Assembly (NCBI RefSeq): GCF_004208415.1
Contig: NZ_CP035758.1
Span: 2,914,001-2,978,000 of the forward strand
Origin: Ktedonosporobacter rubrisoli
GTDB lineage: Bacteria; Chloroflexota; Ktedonobacteria; Ktedonobacterales; Ktedonobacteraceae
Direction of reading: 5' to 3'
Length of the DNA: 64,000 nt
In this document: one piece after another, positions 61,542-64,000 of the stretch
How positions within the stretch are numbered: position 1 is the stretch's first letter
Layout of the letters: the number at the start of each line of letters is the position of its first letter
Translations under genes and position numbers: made by a program
The notes under the pieces: model-generated
The model's input: only the letters and a program-made list of their open reading frames with translations
Told to the model about the DNA's origin: nothing
Database searches by the model: none

Positions 61542-61653
61542 GCTTGTGGCAAGATCACTTTTCGCGGAAAATAGCAACCATCCTGGCAGTGAAGCATTAG
61601 ACAGATTATCCCGGAACATCGATAGCGTGGTTGTACCGAGTAAGGAGCATGAG

Positions 61654-62862
61654 ATGGACGGAGAAAGTAAAAGAAACGGCATATATTGGCTTATGGTGTA
61701 TACACTTTTTATCGTGATGGTAGGGCCAAATCTGCCCTCGCCCCTCTACGAGATCTATAGGAAACTCTGGCACCTCTCGACAGGAACGATCTCTTTACTC
61801 TTTGCCACCTATCCCCTGGCCCTCATACCTTCCCTTATGCTTGCGGGTCCGCTTTCTGACCGTATAGGACGCCGTAGGCTGATTATTCCCAGCCTCCTTA
61901 TGCTTATGCTAGGAAGCATCTGCTTTGCCTCTGCACATACCGTTGTCTGGTTGTTTGTGGCACGGGCTTTTCAAGGCATCGCAGTCGGAAGCGCCATCGC
62001 TACGTTAACTGCTTATCTTGTAGAGTTGCATCCGCGCCAGCAGCATAATGCAGCAACGGTACATGCTTCGTTGGCCGTCGCCTCGGGTGGCGCTGTTGGG
62101 CCATTGTTGGCAGGAATGCTGGCTCAATTTACTTTCCAGCCGATTGTCATGCCCTATCTTGTCCATCTCGGGCTTCTCGGGCCTGCATTTCTTGCGGCCT
62201 GGAGCATGCCTGAGACTGTGGCAAAACGCAGCGAGAATAGGCGGCGTTATTTCCCATCCTGGCACTTGCTGAGCTCACTACGCGCTACATTTGTTCCTGG
62301 CAGCATTGCAGCCTTTCTTGCCTGGTCGGTGATTGCTCTCTTTGTTGCTCTGGCGCCAACGTATGTAGGGCTTCTGCTGCATATAAATGCGCTCATAATG
62401 ACGGGGAGCATCGTATTTCTCCTGCTTGGCGCTTCTGCGGCCACCCAGGTACTCTTACGGAACCTTTATGCCCCACGCGCGATTTTTTATGGGATTGCCT
62501 TCCTCCTGCCTGGTCTTGGCTGTGTCGTGGCTGCCGTCCCATTGCACGCTCCTGGTCTCTTGCTGCTTGGCATGGTTATAAATGGAATTGGCCATGGATT
62601 AACCTGGATGGGGAGCCTCGCCCTGGTAACACTTAGCGCTCCTTTCTCCAGGCGGGCCGAGGTTCTGGCAGGCTTCTATGTGGCCATGTATTTAGGGGTG
62701 GCACTGCCAGTAATTGGTATTGGCTTTCTAAGCGAAGCCATTGGCCTGTACGGAGCTTTCCTGGTATTTGCTGGCGCAGTGTGGATACTGGGCATAGGAC
62801 TTCTGCTTCTTCTTAAGCGCGTTTCTTTACGCTCGCTGGCCTCGCCTGGCAACCAGGGGTAA
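61654..62862 (+). CDS. MFS transporter, DHA1-like
   Basis: A 402-aa transporter with about 12 hydrophobic helices. The first (GIYWLMVYTLFIVMVGPNLPSPLYEIYRKLW) leads into TGTISLLFATYPLALIPSLMLAGPLSDRIGRRRLIIPSLLML, which carries motif A (GPLSDRIGRRR). LFVARAFQGIAVGSAIATLTAYLVELHPR matches motif C region. It should move a small compound by proton exchange. The frame opens at 61537; the ATG at 61654 has an AAGGAG site 7 bases upstream and begins the first helix properly. It is divergent from the MocR-type regulator and is the likely target. Confidence 0.92.
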   Translation: MDGESKRNGIYWLMVYTLFIVMVGPNLPSPLYEIYRKLWHLSTGTISLLFATYPLALIPSLMLAGPLSDRIGRRRLIIPSLLMLMLGSICFASAHTVVWLFVARAFQGIAVGSAIATLTAYLVELHPRQQHNAATVHASLAVASGGAVGPLLAGMLAQFTFQPIVMPYLVHLGLLGPAFLAAWSMPETVAKRSENRRRYFPSWHLLSSLRATFVPGSIAAFLAWSVIALFVALAPTYVGLLLHINALIMTGSIVFLLLGASAATQVLLRNLYAPRAIFYGIAFLLPGLGCVVAAVPLHAPGLLLLGMVINGIGHGLTWMGSLALVTLSAPFSRRAEVLAGFYVAMYLGVALPVIGIGFLSEAIGLYGAFLVFAGAVWILGIGLLLLLKRVSLRSLASPGNQG

Positions 62863-62930
62863 GTAGAACAAGGTGTGCTTGAGTTCGGCAATAGAGCAAA
62901 TATTTCCCAGCAAGCGCCTTCCTAAGAGCC

Positions 62931-62972
62931 TTGACATCCCTTTTCACCTGGATTATACTTCATATATATGAA
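62931..62972 (+). promoter_or_regulatory. PadR gene promoter with a 14-bp palindrome
   Basis: TTGACA (62931-62936), a 17-base spacer, and TATACT (62954-62959), near-consensus. A perfect palindrome TTCATATATATGAA (62959-62972) begins at the last base of the -10 box, and further ATATAT/AATATAT repeats follow to about 62995. This suits autoregulation by PadR. Confidence 0.8.
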
Positions 62973-63007
62973 AGATATATACATGTGAAATATATAGGTG
63001 TGAAGTT

Positions 63008-63586
63008 ATGGGTAAAGAGAACAAAAGCAAATATGCCCTGCTGGGCATGCTCAGCCTGCTGCCTATGTCGGGCTATGATCTTAAGAAGGCCATTGAAGGC
63101 GGTCTGGGTCATTTCTGGCAAGAGAACTATGCCCAGATCTATCCTATGCTCAAGCAACTCCAGGCCGAAGGCTTGACCATATCGCATAGCGAGAAGCAAG
63201 AAGGCAAACCTGAGCGTCGCATCTATGCCTTAACCGACAAGGGACGAGAGGAACTACGCCGCTGGCTGGCTGGCCCTGTTGAGCATCAGGTCATCCGCAA
63301 CGAACTTTTACTCAAGTTATTCTTTGGCACTCAGGTTCCTCTTCCCGCGAGCATCGAGCACGTACGTGAATATCGAGAAAAGTATATACAGCTTTTGCAG
63401 ATTTTTGAGCAGACTGAGGTGCAAATCAAACAAGAATATGCCACAAATCCCAATCTTCCCTACTGGCTCCTGACACTTAGCAATGGAAAATATGATGCCC
63501 AGGCAGTTATTGCCTGGTGCGATGAAGCCCTGGTTACGCTGGAAAACTTGGCCGAGCCTGAAGCAAGGGAGAAGGAATCAAGCTAG
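63008..63586 (+). CDS. PadR-family transcriptional regulator
   Basis: A 192-aa repressor. The PadR winged helix reads SKYALLGMLSLLPMSGYDLKKAIEGGLGHFWQENYAQIYPMLKQLQAEGLTISHSEKQEGKPERRIYALTDKGREELRRWL. The C-terminal helical dimer part (LFFGTQVPLPASIEHVREYREKYIQLLQIFEQTE) is the Vir_act_alpha_C type. It should bind a phenolic or multidrug compound and release DNA. The palindrome overlapping its promoter is a clear candidate operator. It lies 134 bases before the carotenoid oxygenase gene on the same strand, a possible target. Confidence 0.94.
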   Translation: MGKENKSKYALLGMLSLLPMSGYDLKKAIEGGLGHFWQENYAQIYPMLKQLQAEGLTISHSEKQEGKPERRIYALTDKGREELRRWLAGPVEHQVIRNELLLKLFFGTQVPLPASIEHVREYREKYIQLLQIFEQTEVQIKQEYATNPNLPYWLLTLSNGKYDAQAVIAWCDEALVTLENLAEPEAREKESS

Positions 63587-63720
63587 CTGGCATGGTATCT
63601 GCTTGCACCTGGCTCAGGCAGCTACGCCTAAAGCTTATCCGGATAAGAGGTTTGCCGTTATTTTTCAGTTTATGGCAATACTGACGACGATACAACGTGT
63701 AGTAATAAGGAGAAGATACC

Positions 63721-64000
63721 ATGTCTGATACATTTGCTTCTGGCTATATGGCCCTCGATAAAGAAATTACGCTCGATGAGTTACCAATAGAAGGCACAAT
63801 TCCCACCTGGCTTTCGGGCTCTCTCCTGCGTAATGGACCAGCCAAATTTGAGGTCGGACCCGACAAGTTCCGTCATTGGTTTGATGGCTTTGCGATGCTT
63901 CATCGCTTCTCTTTCCAGCATGGGCGCGTCTCTTATGCTAATAAGTTTCTGCAGAGCACAAATTACAAAGTTTCGCTGCAGGAAGGACGCATTGCCCTTG
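63721..64000 (+). CDS. Carotenoid oxygenase family protein (3' end outside window)
   Basis: Only the first 93 residues lie in the window. The N-terminus MSDTFASGYMALDKEITLDE then LPIEGTIPTWLSGSLLRNGPAKFEVGPDKFRHWFDGFAMLHRFSF is the family's opening: GxLxRNGP and HWFDG with the Phe-Asp-Gly that leads into the propeller. Such enzymes cleave carotenoid or stilbene double bonds using non-haem iron and O2; the iron histidines are further on and cannot be checked. An AAGGAGAA site precedes the ATG. It follows the PadR gene on the same strand. Confidence 0.92.
   Translation, partial: MSDTFASGYMALDKEITLDELPIEGTIPTWLSGSLLRNGPAKFEVGPDKFRHWFDGFAMLHRFSFQHGRVSYANKFLQSTNYKVSLQEGRIAL

Noticed and set aside
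1..64000. tRNA, rRNA, CRISPR arrays, insertion sequences or phage genes
   Set aside because: I looked in the gaps for tRNA T-loop patterns, evenly spaced repeats and transposase motifs and saw none; a search tool could still find a small RNA.

Overview
The window looks like chromosomal DNA of a Ktedonobacterales-type member of the Chloroflexota. This is inferred from gene content, not from a marker gene: two very large MalT-like LuxR regulators, many F420-linked proteins (two LLM-class oxidoreductases and two PPOX-class proteins), carbohydrate ABC systems with no ATPase gene beside them, and a base composition that looks close to half G+C by eye. I see no rRNA, tRNA, CRISPR array, transposase or prophage. 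It reads as an accessory and metabolic region of short operons, each next to its own regulator.

Layout. 1-5.97 kb: aldo/keto reductase end, an HSL-type esterase, a giant LuxR regulator and an LLM oxidoreductase. 6-11.6 kb: histidine phosphatase behind an array of three 15-bp repeats, an unknown protein, PPOX protein plus amidase, a second inverted PPOX copy, and a PLP aminotransferase. 12.2-17.3 kb: a glycosyltransferase-like protein, an MFS exporter and an orphan pair of sugar ABC permeases. 17.3-19.3 kb: two neighbouring genes, each broken by one single-base frameshift (a CPBP intramembrane protease and a SAM methyltransferase). 19.6-27.6 kb: GNAT, Gfo/Idh/MocA oxidoreductase, HAD-NUDIX fusion, VOC protein, a 51-codon gene that resembles an FxLD-type RiPP precursor, a GT-C membrane glycosyltransferase and an HNH protein.

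27.8-35 kb: a second giant LuxR regulator with a 72-aa partner, then an FAD monooxygenase, an SRPBCC protein and a 14-TM DHA2 exporter, which together look like aromatic or polyketide tailoring and export. 35-41.6 kb: uridine-kinase-like protein, a VOC/YdeI/small-ORF operon, UDP-glucose dehydrogenase, VOC protein and a sugar porter. 41.8-46.7 kb: a sugar ABC importer (binding protein and two permeases) divergent from a LacI regulator, with three related operator-like sites. 46.7-55.2 kb: NadE, a caspase/CHAT-like candidate, an SDR/HxlR divergent pair, a GNAT remnant, a membrane-anchored alpha/beta hydrolase, and an LLM/GH-like operon.

55.7-64 kb: an unknown 163-aa protein, a TetR/peroxiredoxin pair sharing operator-like sites, a LacI/SDR pair, a MocR/MFS divergent pair with AAGTGGT boxes, and a PadR regulator before a truncated carotenoid oxygenase. 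The strongest leads are the orphan FxLD-like peptide (24596-24751), the caspase/CHAT-like protein (48254-48994), the two adjacent frameshifts, and several repeat or operator arrays.
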